Assembly (NCBI GenBank): GCA_008508345.1
Contig: QNGE01000406.1
Span: 43,985 to 107,984, forward strand
Direction: 5' to 3'
Length of the DNA stretch: 64,000 bases
From: Paragonimus westermani
Lineage: Eukaryota; Platyhelminthes; Trematoda; Plagiorchiida; Troglotrematidae
Part shown: in pieces, positions 1 to 11,500 of the stretch
How positions within the stretch are numbered: position 1 is the stretch's first letter
Layout of the letters: every line of letters begins with the position of its first letter
Made by a program: the position numbers and the translations under genes
The notes under the pieces: generated by a model
The model's input: only the letters and a program-made list of their open reading frames with translations
What the model was told of the DNA's origin: nothing
Databases searched by the model: none

Positions 1-330
1 GTATTCATGGTTGTGTGTGGGCTGAGATACTGCCAGGACGCCCAGACCTAGACAGGAGAACGATTAGGGTTCTCAACCAAAGCCTTTGGCTCAAAAGCCT
101 GTACCGCAAGGCAGCGGGTGGGTGGCGGTGTACCAGAAATGGTACGTTTTTCAGGGAGAGATGCCAACCATCTTCCAACCCCCAACCTGGAGGACCAGGA
201 GACTGTGGTTTGTCAGACCTCTATCTGTTGTCCTGTCTGGTATGAGTAACTCTGTCCAGTTTAGCCCAAAAGGTCATCGAGATGAGCAAGCCGTCACACC
301 ACGTCGAGGTCCAGTCTCACCGCCCATTAT
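1..330 (+). repeat. interspersed repeat, copy A (cut by window edge)
   Basis: This stretch matches the reverse complement of 29738-30078 over almost its whole length. Shared blocks include TTCATGGTT at the start, ACGATTAGGGTT, CAAAAGCC, CAACC, GGAGACTG and CGAGATG near the end, with scattered substitutions and small indels. Two short overlapping open frames here are not conserved as protein between the copies, so it is read as non-coding repeat. The family was not recognised; it could be a LINE untranslated region or an unclassified fluke repeat. It may continue to the left of the window. Confidence 0.7.
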
Positions 331-422
331 TTGGTCCCAATTGCATAAGCGATTGTGAGCGTGCTCGTTCAGCTTATCCCATCATCGAGCAGAAAGACAG
401 GTAAACGTTCTTGTTTGTTTAG

Positions 423-483
423 GTGCTACCGGGCTGCTCTTTTGAAGACTCAGGTGCACGTTGATCATGACGTACACACTGAG
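423..483 (+). CDS. candidate internal exon, product unknown
   Basis: A 61-nt open segment lies between a strong acceptor (pyrimidine-rich run ending TTGTTTGTTTAG) and a consensus donor GTAAGT. Read with one leading base it encodes about 20 residues beginning CYRAALLKTQ and ending at a codon boundary, so entry phase is 2 and exit phase 0. No domain is visible. It could be a 5' exon of the plus-strand gene represented further right, but it does not join directly to exon 1403-1581, which also needs phase 2. A chance open segment of this length is quite possible. Confidence 0.25.
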
Positions 484-1402
484 GTAAGTCGACCTATGAC
501 GCACATATGTCGATCAACTCCGCATTTGACGGGTGGACTGTGGTCATCTAACAAAGACGAATTGATGCAGTGCATATTACTAAACAGCTTGCACTTTTGC
601 ACAGCCTAACTGTTATTATTCACACTGCAACATCACTGGAACCTAACGAAATATTGAGAGACATCAAGTTGACGCATGAGTTACTTGGTAGTTGTAAAGT
701 CCGTTTTATGTTGGCAAGATGAAGTGTTCGTTCTAACTTTGTTTCAGGGATGATGACTATTATGACCCGGTGGTCAATAATAACGAGAAATGACAGCCCA
801 CGAATATAGGATTCACGAACACGTGGCAGAGCGCTTAACGATACCCGAAAACCCCAGAAGAACACTAAAGATCGTGACCTTTAGCCGAGAATGTATTTGC
901 TCTCTAACCAAAGATAACTTGGCAGATCAGCGTTCGCGTATATATAGTTTTTGAACAGCCTTGGAAGACCCACTGGAATTAGCCCATTAAAAGTGAAATG
1001 GACCCAATCAAAGACAGAGGGGAAACGTGCGCCAGATTCAAGTTTTAGCACATTGTGGTGCGAAAAAATGAAATTCAAATTTATAAATTAATTTTGAAGG
1101 ATATTTTAAAAATCAAACTGTTCTTGGGGAAAATAGACTTTTCCCAACAATGACAATGAATCTATATGCGGAAAATCGAAACCAACTTTGTTCACTGTGG
1201 GGGGAACATTGCTGACGATTGCAATGACCAGAAGTTGGTCGTTTTAATGGAATCAACGCACAAACTCGTATTTCTACTTTTGCCGGAACTATGGGCATTG
1301 GGAGTAAGCGGTTGAATAACACACATTCCGGCCAAAATTCCGTCGTTCGTGTTGTGGTGAGTGATTTTAATTGCGATGCACCATTCTTCGTTTTTTGACC
1401 AG
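484..1402. other. no supported feature
   Basis: Mixed sequence with only short chance open frames on both strands. The 112-codon minus-strand frame at 1113-1451 overlaps the better supported plus-strand exon and shows no domain. A GTGAGT at 1357 lies 46 nt before the next acceptor, but the frame to its left has an early stop and no acceptor. Confidence 0.4.
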
Positions 1403-1581
1403 TATGACCATTTGTGCGCCCCTTCGCTCTTTCGATCAGCCTCGCTCTCAATTAGACCACATCGTTTTTGTGGATAAAGTCACATTTTTTGGATTTCCCT
1501 TCCTACTGGAGTACCTGCCTTGGACTCGGACCATGCTTTCGTACACTGTGGAGTTTTGCAGATATTGTTTTCTCCACGGTG
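1403..1581 (+). CDS. candidate internal exon, product unknown
   Basis: The segment starts after a textbook acceptor (TTCTTCGTTTTTTGACCAG) and ends at GTAAGT. It is open for 59 codons in the frame that begins ATG ACC ATT, with entry phase 2 and exit phase 1. The peptide is rich in aromatic and hydrophobic residues (for example FFGFPFLLEYLPW in the middle), as in a folded domain, but no family was recognised. Its ATG could be a start only if the preceding bases are untranslated leader. It may belong to the same plus-strand gene as 6896-7340 and the FYVE exons; linking exons were not found. Confidence 0.4.
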
Positions 1582-2529
1582 GTAAGTAAATTGAGAAACT
1601 AACCCCATCGGCAGTGAGGCCGTTCGACCAACAGTAGTGTAATACACATTCTATTTCTCCTCACATCTCCACTTCTGTTGGACCTGCGACATACGAATTT
1701 TATTCCCTATAAACTTTATTCTTTTGAATTCTATCACCAGCATGTCATTTTGAGTTTGCTTCATCAAAGTTGAATATCACGAGCTCGAAATTTATTTCCA
1801 AGTTTGTATTTATGGTGACCATTGGTGGACATTGTTTTGTTCAAGGTGAACGTCGCCTGGCCAATTAGAATTTGAAGCGTGAAACTCGGGCCTCACAACT
1901 TTCGCCTGGCATGCTAGTGGTGTTATACAGCCTGACGTATGTCCTTGCGGGAAACCGGAGGACTCGCTATTTTGGCCTCGCTGCTATTTAATAAAAGAAA
2001 TCCGCATCTCCAAACATGCAATGTGGACACATTTTGGTCACCTGCCCATTATTTTCGTGACGAATAGGCATCCATTTTTAATGTTTCACGTTTCTAACTC
2101 ACCGTGCAGGGGAATGTCTGTGTTCATAAGCTGCAACATGAGAAAACACAGTCCAGGTAGCTCATAGGCGTTCGACCACACGGCTGCAATCTGATTGGCT
2201 GAGTGGGACCATACCACCACCCACAACCATATAATCTGAGCTGGGCCGGTCAGTCGAAGTGGCGTGATGTGTCCTGGCTGTCCCGTTAGGAGATTCGCCC
2301 CCTCAACATACCTACCTCACCAGCTTAACAATCAGGCTTAGCAGTTCACATTCCTAAGATCTTATAGCTGCTGGATCCTAATCTAACAGGCCATTCTTGA
2401 ATCAGGTACTGTAGTATGCAGCACAGAGATACATGGGTTGGACAGACATTGGGTCTCGGGGAAATCCCTGGAGTTGTTAGAAGCTAGACGGTAGTTCACA
2501 TAAGAAGTCTAGAAGGGATATCCGTTGGA
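1582..2529. other. no supported feature
   Basis: No gene or RNA recognised. Pyrimidine-rich and mixed sequence with short open frames only. The last part (about 2130-2530) may be the decayed left end of the RTE element that follows, but no endonuclease motif could be read in it. Confidence 0.4.
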
Positions 2530-4530
2530 AAGTGAGACGTAGTCTAAAGGCTGATTATGAGGCTTGGTTAACGGAAAACGCTGAGGGAATGGAGTCCGCT
2601 TTTGCTTCAGGAAACACCGGCACTTATCCGTGCCACTGAACCCAGGTGACCATCTGTCAGTGAAGTTATCAGCGTTACACTTGGTATACTCATCTACGAT
2701 AAGTTCAGGAGGTTAGGGTAGTATGTGGAACACTGGGGGTCAACGTGGCTGGCCTCCTGCTTCTACTGTGCTGCCGCCACAAACTTGTAATGTAGCACCC
2801 TGGTTGGTAGATTTGGAACTACTCACTAAGACTGGGGTCCACAATTGCATTTCGGCTCTCGAACGTGATAGGGCTGTTGGCACAGATGATCTCGTGCCGG
2901 TGCTTTTCGAAGAAGTTGGCAAGGCGTTAGTGGAAGCCTTGACTCAGTTGTTTCAACTAGTGTGGAGGACGGAGACCATACCCCCGTGCTGGAGTCACGT
3001 CATAATCGTCCCTATATTCAAGAAAGTTACTGGGGTCTCTATCGAAAGAATTAGTTTCACGCCAGTCCTTGCTATGGTTCTGGCGCCCATTGTACTTCGT
3101 TGACTCACTGTAGCTCGAAAGACAAACATTAAGGAAGAACATGCAGGGTTTCGCCCTAGGCGGCGGTGTATAGCTCACATTTTGACTCTACTTCGAATCC
3201 TGGAGCAACGTCATTTGTGCAGACGGCGAGAAATAGTCGTAATTTTCGACTGAGGGTGCGTTCGATTCGGTGAATCGATCTACACTTTTAGAGTCGCTTA
3301 AACACATGGGTGTGCCAACCAAGTATGTGAACATACCGTGGACACTGCATTCCCATATTTCAGTTCAGGTTAGGGTTTCCGGTGACCTGACCGACAGTTT
3401 CAGTATGATGAGTGGCGTACGTCAAGGCTGTCCACTTTCAACATTTTTGTTTGGCTTTGTCATTGGGGAAATAATGGAGGACTCTCAGCGGCACTCACAA
3501 CATGCCGGCGTGGATCTATCATCTTGTGGATGACTGATTAATTAGTGATTAATTAATTACGCTGACGACGAGGTGTTACTGTTTGACACTTTCCAAGCAG
3601 CACGAACAATGTTAGGCGCTATTGCACGTTCTGCTGTGTTCTTCGGAATGCGGTTTGCAGCCTCAAAATGCGAAGGTGTTTCTGCAAGGTTGATGTGACT
3701 ACTCAGATTTGATGTTAGGTAATGAAGTCATTGAGGTTGTTGACCGATCTGTGTAGCTGTGAAGCTGCACCAGCGTCGGTGGTGGTGGCGGTGGAGGTGA
3801 AGGGAGTGCGGTTGAAGCGCGTATCTTTGGAGCTATGGTGGTATTCGTTAATCTGGTACACCTCTGGCGACAGAGAGGTATCTGTCTGAGGCTTAAGGGT
3901 TGTGTATATCGGACAACAGTGAGGTCTGTATTACTTTGCGGTAGCGCAAGTTGGCCGCTGAGAGTGGAGGACGTGAATCGTCTTCCGGTGTTTGACCACT
4001 GATGTCTGCGTTCGATCGCTGATATCGGGTGGCATCAGTCGGTAAGTATCGAATAGGTTATGGAACGGATGTTTGGCACTGATTGTCAATTGAGTTCTTT
4101 TGTTCACTTCCTACAGTTGTGCGGACTTAGATGGTTGGGTCATGTGTTCAGGATGCCAATTAATCATCTGCCACACTGTGTACTCTTTGTCGACGGTGCA
4201 GCCGGTTGGCGGAAGACTCGAGGTGGAGAGATGATGATTCGGCGTAAACAAATGAGATTGTTCACGGAAGATTTAGTCACTGTAGATGGGGTTCAACTCC
4301 CGGGCTGAGGTCTTCGCGGCCTACAGAGTTGATAGTTGGAGAATGTAGTCGAGGTGGCGGCTTGTCGAACCCAGTGGTGTGACTGTTATCGTTGTTTCGT
4401 CGAGTTGTCTATGAAGCGAGTGCATTTATTGCCGTGGAACAGTGACAGCGGTGATGATGGTAGGTGTCTTTCCGATGACGCATTATTTTCATTTACAGCT
4501 CGGTTGTTTGTTTGCAAGGTGCAAATGCGT
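2530..4530 (+). mobile_element. RTE-like non-LTR retrotransposon, 5'-truncated and decayed
   Basis: The reverse transcriptase and C-terminal region of an RTE-type LINE can be followed through several frames. The pre-RT part is near 2545-2640. The segment ending IIVPIFKK is near 2990-3025. A block corresponding to EEHAGFRPRRRC lies at 3130-3170, GVRQGCPLSTFLF near 3412-3455, and the catalytic motif YADDEVLLF starts at 3558. The C-terminal conserved stretch LRWLGHVFRMP is near 4125-4160, followed by a WRK-rich tail and a 3' untranslated part to about 4530. Several frameshifts and stops break the frame, so no active enzyme is encoded. The N-terminal endonuclease domain is missing, as expected of a 5'-truncated LINE copy. 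The same family recurs at 19.4, 23.0, 35.2, 42.1-42.9 and 49 kb. Confidence 0.9.
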
Positions 4531-4539
4531 TAATTTTGT

Positions 4540-5460
4540 CTGTTTGAGTATAGAGATAGCTGTCTTTTTCACTGTTAGTTCCCTTCCCATTCCCTTCTTT
4601 TTTCCTCTCCGTTTCTATGCAGTGTGTTCACTTTTTTTCTTCATGGTTATGTGGCAGTTACGCATAAGTTGAAACCATTGATATATTTTTTGTCTATGAT
4701 TATCATTGTCGTTATTTTTCATTGCTAAGTCGTCGATTGTTGGTTAACATTCGAGAGTAGAAATGGTTCCCAATTAGACGACACCCAAATTCGATTGCAG
4801 CTTTCCCAATCAAATTCGCACATGTTTGAGCGCTTGGATATGCTTATTTGGTCGTGCATATTGTCATAGTGCCGGCATTGTGGTTAACACGGTTGGCGGC
4901 ATCCGATTCGGATTAGCCTGTCACAGTGACCGAAGCCAAAGGACGCCTGCGCTTAGCTATCACTGCAATTGGCTTGCGCTGCACGAATTGCAGTTCCACC
5001 AACACACAACATATCCAGTGTAAACCTGAAGGAATAAGACCGGGAGGTGTGCCAGTGGGGCCTTTGTGTCCAGCCGGCCAATGCTGGTTAGCCAGTTGAT
5101 TGGCTAGTAAGGAAAGGAAACTCTTATCTCCCGGAAACTAAACAGAGAGAGGCTGCAATGACGAGATCTACACTGAGAAGAAAGATTTTTGAAGTGTAAT
5201 ACAAGAAGCGTTGCAGTATAGGGGTGCAGGTTAGTGCATCCCAGAGAAGATAAGGATGAAAAGCAAAGTTCTCATTGGACTATGAAAAGCCAGGCAGACC
5301 ATTCATCATACATTACATCAACAAAGCCGGAGAAAAGAATGGGTAGAAGACCACAGACACTCAGGTTTCTGAAAAGAAGAGCGGATTAATTGTCAATGAC
5401 CACGATGTTGGCCGATGCAGTCATTAACAGAAGTAGAATAGGTATACCGATATGACCTAC
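4540..5460. other. no gene; contains one tRNA-like promoter segment
   Basis: Apart from the SINE-like segment listed at 4875-4920, this holds T-rich and mixed sequence without a convincing open frame or splice-bounded exon. Confidence 0.4.
4875..4920 (+). repeat. possible tRNA-derived SINE fragment
   Basis: TGGTTAACACG at 4881-4891 fits the RNA polymerase III A-box consensus TRGYNNANNNG, and CGATTCGGATT at 4904-4914 resembles a weak B box. The 14-nt core GGTTAACACGGTTG (4882-4895) is repeated exactly at 30991-31004 in a second SINE-like segment with a better B box. The fold of an intact tRNA is not possible, so this is not called a tRNA gene. Confidence 0.35.
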
Positions 5461-5466
5461 CTGAGC

Positions 5467-5745
5467 CTAGCGTACTCGCCGCCTCTTCGCCGACGGGGTA
5501 CTATGAGTACGTTGGTGACCTACCAGCCCCAAACGGCCAGCGCATTCGCGGCCGCACACATCGCAACGCCATATAGTCACGTCACCGCGACCTATGGCAC
5601 CGATGGTTCCTTTGCGTACCGCACGATTCCGCTCGCGACCACGCAACAACTGCTAGTTGAACTTTCGGACGCCCGCCCGAACCGTATTCCTTCAGGCCGT
5701 CCGGTTCAACGCCAAATCTTCCCAACATCCAAAATCACACACACA
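5467..5745 (-). mobile_element. C-terminal remnant of a LINE ORF with a zinc finger
   Basis: On the minus strand a C2H2-type finger reads CDVCGRECAGRLGLVGHQRT, preceded by a basic stretch (RAGVRKF, then RGRERNRAVRK) with two in-frame stops upstream. This arrangement, an arginine-rich segment followed by a single C-x2-C...H-x3-H finger at the very end, is typical of the carboxy terminus of several non-LTR retrotransposon polyproteins. No reverse transcriptase part is adjacent. The plus-strand 100-codon frame over the same bases is an antisense shadow. Confidence 0.6.
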
Positions 5746-5754
5746 CTCACTTAA

Positions 5755-6895
5755 GCAGGTCTTTGGCTTACGCAGTAAGATCGATGCCCCAAGGTCATCT
5801 CAAACGCATTGACCGTTATTTTTATGTAATTTTAGTGTCGATATGCATGAGTCGGAATACTGGAATATACGATTTCTGCCAGGCACTGTCAATATGTTCC
5901 CTTTATTGCAATGCAACAGGTAATATGAAAAGAAGAATTTTAGAATAAAATATATCTTACAGAAGGAGGTTACCGAAGACAAGTTGCAGAAACCGAGAGG
6001 TCCGGCGATATTGTATCAAAATCTGCATATTGTGATACTTTGCACATTCGTATGTATGTATTACACATCAGTTCAATTTCGCTCTGCAGAGGATGATTAC
6101 CGATTTGGACTGTTCGGATCAATCAACTCTTCATTTGACAGACTGTTCACTATCAGTTATCATATCTGAAGACACCGAAACATTCGTCGGTTAAAGACCC
6201 GAAAATGCTCGCAGGTTCTCATTAGTAAGGTAGACCTATATTTATTCAAAGGTGTTGGGAAGCACCACGGTCTGAATTGACTGGAGGCGCGAGTGATAGT
6301 GTGGGAAACAAGCCCCAAGTTGTACAAAACGTTGAATGTGGTTAACACACTAGTCCCCACAAACAAAAGGTCTGGAGAAGAATATGCATTACTGCTGGGT
6401 TCTAATATTAGCGATATCGGATTTTGGTGCTTCGTTTTGAAGTGGGTCAGTCAGAAGGCATTTCTGAGCTTGAAGTTTGCGATCGAAAATGGTTATCATT
6501 CAATTCCATTATTGTTGGTCGACCACCGCGTTTACTACACGAGTGAGTTGGGGGCTCAACAAACTGTTAGCAGCACGCTGACTGATAGGTTAACACCTTT
6601 TACACATGATGTAATCACGATTCAAACGAGTTAAATTGTTCTGTTGGTATTTGGACCCGTGGACTGTTATGGACTTTCTATTGGCGTATCAAGGATACCC
6701 TTTGGAATTATTCCGTTGATTTTTATATCTCTATTGGGCCTATTGCTGACATGTCCGTACCGCTTCACCTGACACCATTTCGCACAAATCGGTTGGTTGC
6801 GTACATTGAGCTTGAGCTAGCATTGTCAGATAATTTGGCGACCACTGTCCAGAGTTTATAAAGTTGCTCGCATCATTTTTACTTGCATCTCACAG
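5755..6895. other. no supported gene
   Basis: Contains open frames of up to 113 codons, within chance expectation here. A minus-strand frame at 6160-6366 has a phrase (VFNRRMFRCLQ) loosely like the C-terminal region of RTE elements, too weak to call. Confidence 0.35.
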
Positions 6896-7340
6896 TCAAC
6901 GTTTACCCGCTATTTTCGCTGCGTTCCGAACTAACCTGGCCTATTTGGCACGTCAGCTACACGCTCTTCGAACAGACCAACTTTGTCGTCTAGCCCGTTG
7001 GCTCGGGCCTCGTGGACTGCCTAATCTGGTCAGTTCTCAATCGCGAAAGATCAACACATCTGGTCCCTGCTGTGATACGATGGCTTCTTCACCACTACCC
7101 ACCAACCCGTTGATCAGCTCGGCTCAGTCGGAGTCCGTCTTGATGGACTCAGGGTCAACTGAAGCCCGCAGCAACAGTCCACGGGGTCTGAATTCAAGCT
7201 GGTCTGGAGTGCCGACCTCACGCCCGTGTATCAAGTGGCAAACCAACCTGCTTGGTCTGCATTTACTGTTCAAACGTATTTCCGCTTTATCAGAAGAAGT
7301 CAGCACCAAGTTTCCTACAGAATTGCGTTTTGCACTTCAG
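6896..7340 (+). CDS. internal coding exon of a plus-strand gene, product unknown
   Basis: The exon begins after a strong acceptor (TTTTTACTTGCATCTCACAG) and ends CACTTCAG before GTGAGT. It is open over 445 nt, entry phase 2 and exit phase 0, within a 200-codon open frame, one of the longest in the window. The first third is leucine- and arginine-rich (LARQLHALRTDQLCRLARWL), the middle is serine- and proline-rich and probably disordered, and the end (LLGLHLLFKRISALSEEV) looks helical. No domain was recognised. The exit phase matches the entry phase of FYVE-gene exon 16770-17265, so the two may belong to one gene separated by a long intron. A 33-nt open piece at 8662-8694 between AG and GTGAGT would also keep phase. 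Confidence 0.7.
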
Positions 7341-9737
7341 GTGAGTCTCACGTGTGCGCTATTGAAGGCATCCACCTATGTTTTAGAATTTCACAGTCAT
7401 AGATGCCAACAGGTGTTCATTTTTCACTACAAGCAGTTTATATTGAAACATTCGTGCTCTCGTTGATACACTCGATATGCTTTGCAAGTCCAAGGAACTC
7501 TTTGAAGCCTTCATACTATAGGTGGCCCGAATAGCGGACCAAAGTGAAAGTTCCAAGAGCGAAAGAATCTGTAAGCAAGCAAGCATAAGAAGTACAAGTG
7601 TGAATCAGGTTCGAGCAGATGACATCGCTTTAGCAGCAGAAGACGTTTAGATCAAAAAGTAGACATTAACGGAGCCTAGAGTAGATAAGGGGGAATTGAC
7701 TGTAATTTGAATCAGTGGGCTGGAAAACACCTTCGGTGGAAATCAAATTGCGCACCCTGTTAACTAACCGACGTTTGCCGAATCCTGCAAAAGAATGTGG
7801 TTTACACAACCACTTGGAAACGTTTATTATTACGAGTGAGCAAGGCGCAAGCTAATTGTTGGCTTAATCGCGACTGACACCATGGCGTTCTCTTCATTCA
7901 CAATTCACTGCAGATTCGTATTTTTCTGGTTCTTCCAACCCTACTCCGTTTCGTCTGTTGACAGGCTGCTCACCTTTAGTACAATCTCTGGTACTTATCC
8001 TTCAGTACTCCGCTTCTTGGTAGTTTGCGGGTTATCTTTCATCCTAGACATACCCATATATTTTATCTATGGATTAGATATCCCGGCCGTTGATATGATG
8101 GTTAATTTGCTATTCTATTCCGGGCAACTAGAGGACGGACGCCCTTTTCCTGCCAACGCAAATCCATTATTTGTTTCAGGGCCGAACACTTCGAGCGATT
8201 CTCTACGATAGTTTTAGTGTAATCTATGTGAATTTTGTAGCACATACCGTGCACTTGTATCTACATAAAAAAAATTCTTACGGGCTGCTGTCTGAGCCGC
8301 ACCCACCCAGGAAGTCGGCTGGATCTTTGTACATGCCATGCGCATGTAGGTGCCGGTTTGGTTTGTAACAGTACTCGAAACCTTTGAACGTTTGCGCCCA
8401 TGTCACCTTATGTTGTTCGTGCCAAACCGCCTGTGGTTCCACAACTACATGCCCACATTAAACGTCGTTGTGAGGAACGAACTTTGTTCTTGTCCAGTTT
8501 GTAATTACCCTAGTGTGATATGGTAGAAAACTAATAGTGTGTCATGCATTACTTCGTAATCATTTTACGCTGTACTTTTTTCACATAGTCATCGCGCCTA
8601 TCTTAAGCGAACCTTCTGTAACGTTCACTGCCATGGCGTTTTCCCATTGTTTTATTTCAAGTCCATTGACGCCTCAGTTCACTTATTGTGTCCGGTGAGT
8701 ACCAGCCACGAATGGGGTAATTTCGAAACATGTGTGAAGAAAATGGTGGTTCACCCCTCCCCCCTCCTCAGATATTTACACATACTGCACCGATGCGCAC
8801 ATGTCAGGTAGTCCAGCAGATCGACTTCAGTTCAAATATCATTCAGCCCAAACCTCTACTAAGTCTTTGCACACCCTGGACTTTCCGTGTGCTTTGATTT
8901 CACCACTCCTACTCACTTAACTTTGACAGACATGATTATAGCTTTATCGTTCGGTTGTCGAACGTCATGTGTTCATTAAAAAGATGTATGTTATCGAGCC
9001 TGAATTTCCTGGTGATCGTGTATTATCCTCATAGACTACACTTAATCATTGGATCATACTGATGCCTAGCCAACACACATCCGTAAGAAAACTACATCAA
9101 ACCCGTAAGGAATATGTTGCAACTTATTTATTAAATATACTCAAAATATATAACCCTGAGGCTCTTTTAGTTCACAATCAAATAAACGAGCTATGTGTTA
9201 GAATGAGGAGGCATATGCAAGATAGCTTGATTCATTAACTGCTTCGCTTTATTGCCTGCACTTACTTCACAATCATCTCAGCTAAACAACAGTTTACGCC
9301 CTGCACTCTGAACAAGCACTGGTTGTAGCTTTAGAACACCAGCACTCTCATGGGTAGCTTGCATACGCGATCTTTGCGTTTCGCAAAGATATATCTGTAT
9401 CTTCAGAAGTGGTATAAATTGACAAACACTGCCTCAGCCTTAGGACTACACGCATCTGTCTCATTTTCTATCCGTGCTGCTGCTGCCTGACTACATCGGT
9501 CAAACAAAAACTTCTGTAGGTTCATTACCCAACCCTCGGTCCACGTAATCGCAGCAGCTTTGCCCAGGCACTTCATTGTGTCCTGTTACTATCGCACGGA
9601 CAGTCCACGCAGTAAACACACACTTGGTTCGACACCTCTGAATTCACTCACAACGATTCGAAGTCGGGCACAGTCGTTCAGTGTACGGCGAAGTCCAACT
9701 GAATACAAAACCCAATGACCTTATGGCATCAATAGCA
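7341..9737. other. no supported gene (possibly intron)
   Basis: If 6896-7340 and 16770-17265 belong to one gene this is intronic. Weak internal exon candidates are 8180-8218 (after TTTGTTTCAG) and the 33-nt piece 8662-8694, which is followed by GTGAGT; neither is supported by content. The 109-codon frame at 7882-8211 is hydrophobic but has no domain. Confidence 0.35.
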
Positions 9738-9848
9738 AGTGATTATGGTTAGCTGTAAGCAGATGGTCACTCAGAATTTGACAAACTAATAAAGGACAAA
9801 GTCATCAGTACGCTAGTGGGAAACGAGGACTGTATCATTAATCTGAAC
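9738..9848 (+). repeat. unclassified repeat, copy 1
   Basis: This segment resembles 13268-13374 in the same orientation. Shared blocks are GGTCACTCAGAAT, an AAGGACAAA run, GGTAGGAGGCGAAGAATG against GTGGGAAACGAGGACTG, and the end ATTAATC.GAAC. This copy is open for about 40 codons in one frame (GHSEFDKLIKDKV...), the other copy is not. The family was not recognised. Confidence 0.5.
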
Positions 9849-11260
9849 AGCGCGATTAGTCATAAAACTTTTGAAAAGAAGGTTGGTTTTAAAATCTCTT
9901 TAGAAAACAAGTGTTGCAGCTAATCTTGGATGGAGATGCCGTTGACAGATTGCAAGTGTCCGTCAGTAGATCGAGTGGCGTAAACGATGTCCCGGTGGTA
10001 TCCGCTTCGATGTCCTGTGTCTTTTGAGGCCTTGTTTAATTGACGTATTGAATCCACCATTTGGTGACCAATGCGATGTCCAGTGGAACTGGTTACTGAT
10101 GAGTCCAGTTTGGATTTCCGCTTCTTTTGTCTCAGACATATACCAGGTCTTCGACCTTGAAAAGTCGTGGCTTGAATACTTCGTCCATATGACCGTTTCT
10201 CGTAAGGTAATCTGTTTCACTGTCCTGACTGCACTAGAAATACTGTAGAATTGTCTTCCAAATGTTGTCGTAGACGATGTAAGGCCACCCTTGACCCCTT
10301 ATTTAGGTGTTATACCATAATTGAAGGGGAATCGTTAGATCATATTCTCCGTTACTTCTCCCGTTGGATTTCATAAGCGCGCGTTTGAATGTGTCAATGA
10401 AACATACACTTGGCCGGCAGGTTGGAGTTGGTGCAGTGAGGAGTGGACGTGTTCAGTGTTGTGCAAGACACGCAACTGGTTAAAATGCATGGATACGAAT
10501 TGTATACTTCTGTCGGACACAAGCTTGTTAGGAAATCAGAATTCACAGAACAACCGTTGAAGCACTGGAATGGTACGGTGGTCGTTGCGCGCTCTGTCGA
10601 ATCTATTTCCGGTCACATAGGATGAGCGTTGACCACCATCAGACAGTTCGATCCATCGACTAGACGAAATAAAATCAGCCTACAGACAAGACCGTGGGCG
10701 AATCGGGTAGGACCAGGACTTTAATCGAATTTTTACCTAATTGCCACAAACTGAACACAGTGAGAACAACTTGTAATAATTCCTTTCGACACAGCATGGA
10801 TACTGGGCCAGGAAACAAAACTTCATGCCAGAGACTTCATGTAAACAATCTTCTGACGAGTTTTATGAAGCTGTTTCTGAAAATTTGCGAAGTGTCACGG
10901 GAATGGCTGTTCTTTCTGAGCCATGGGTTCAGTTTAATCACTGTGGATGACTGTTGGCTCAGGAGGGGCTGATGCAGCTCTCCAGTCAACCGATATGTTG
11001 GTTAAGATCGTCATATTTATTTGGAGATCTATCAAATCGTCTTACCTAGTTGGGTATCGGAAATAACCTGTTCTGATTTGATTGACAGTGCACAAGTAGC
11101 GCCGCTAGCACTCTGTTTACCACCATTCTCAACTGTAGAGGCGACCACAATGATATCTCCCCTTAAGACAGTGTGGGATTCAGTCAGTCATTATAAGGCA
11201 CCCGCTAAACCAAAGTCTGAGCTGCGTGGGCATTGGAGCTGATGTTCATAGTTCAACAAG
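9849..11260. other. no supported feature
   Basis: No domain or splice-bounded exon was found. Open frames here (60-92 codons) are of chance length. Confidence 0.35.
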
Positions 11261-11261
11261 C

Positions 11262-11500
11262 ATCGGCTACCAGTACGATTTTCGGATAAAAAGGAGTGCG
11301 AAGATGGGAAGTAGGTGTTGACCTGATTTTGTCCCTTGACGCACTCGTAACCAGTGCCAATTAGTATCCTGTGTCAGTAGCTGATTGAGAGGCGCGCAAA
11401 TTTCATGCTTGGTAAATAGGAACGAGCTGTAGTTGCTAACACAACCCCGAAGGAGTGGGAGAGTGTTAAGCGGTGACACATTATCAATCGCAAGAACGTT
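11262..11500 (-). mobile_element. Ty3/gypsy pol remnant (RT to RNase H junction)
   Basis: On the minus strand the stretch NYSSFLFTKHEICAPLNQLL followed by DTNWHW matches the conserved connection between reverse transcriptase and RNase H of Ty3/gypsy elements, where a tyrosine pair, a phenylalanine, an APL motif, LL and a W-x-W are usual. The frame breaks after about 70 codons and continues in another frame (ECVKGQNQV). It lies downstream, in the same orientation, of the gag-like remnant at 12760-13200 and probably belongs to the same decayed copy. Confidence 0.55.

Noticed and set aside
5452..5754. Plus-strand 100-codon frame
   Set aside because: Antisense shadow of the LINE zinc-finger remnant on the minus strand.
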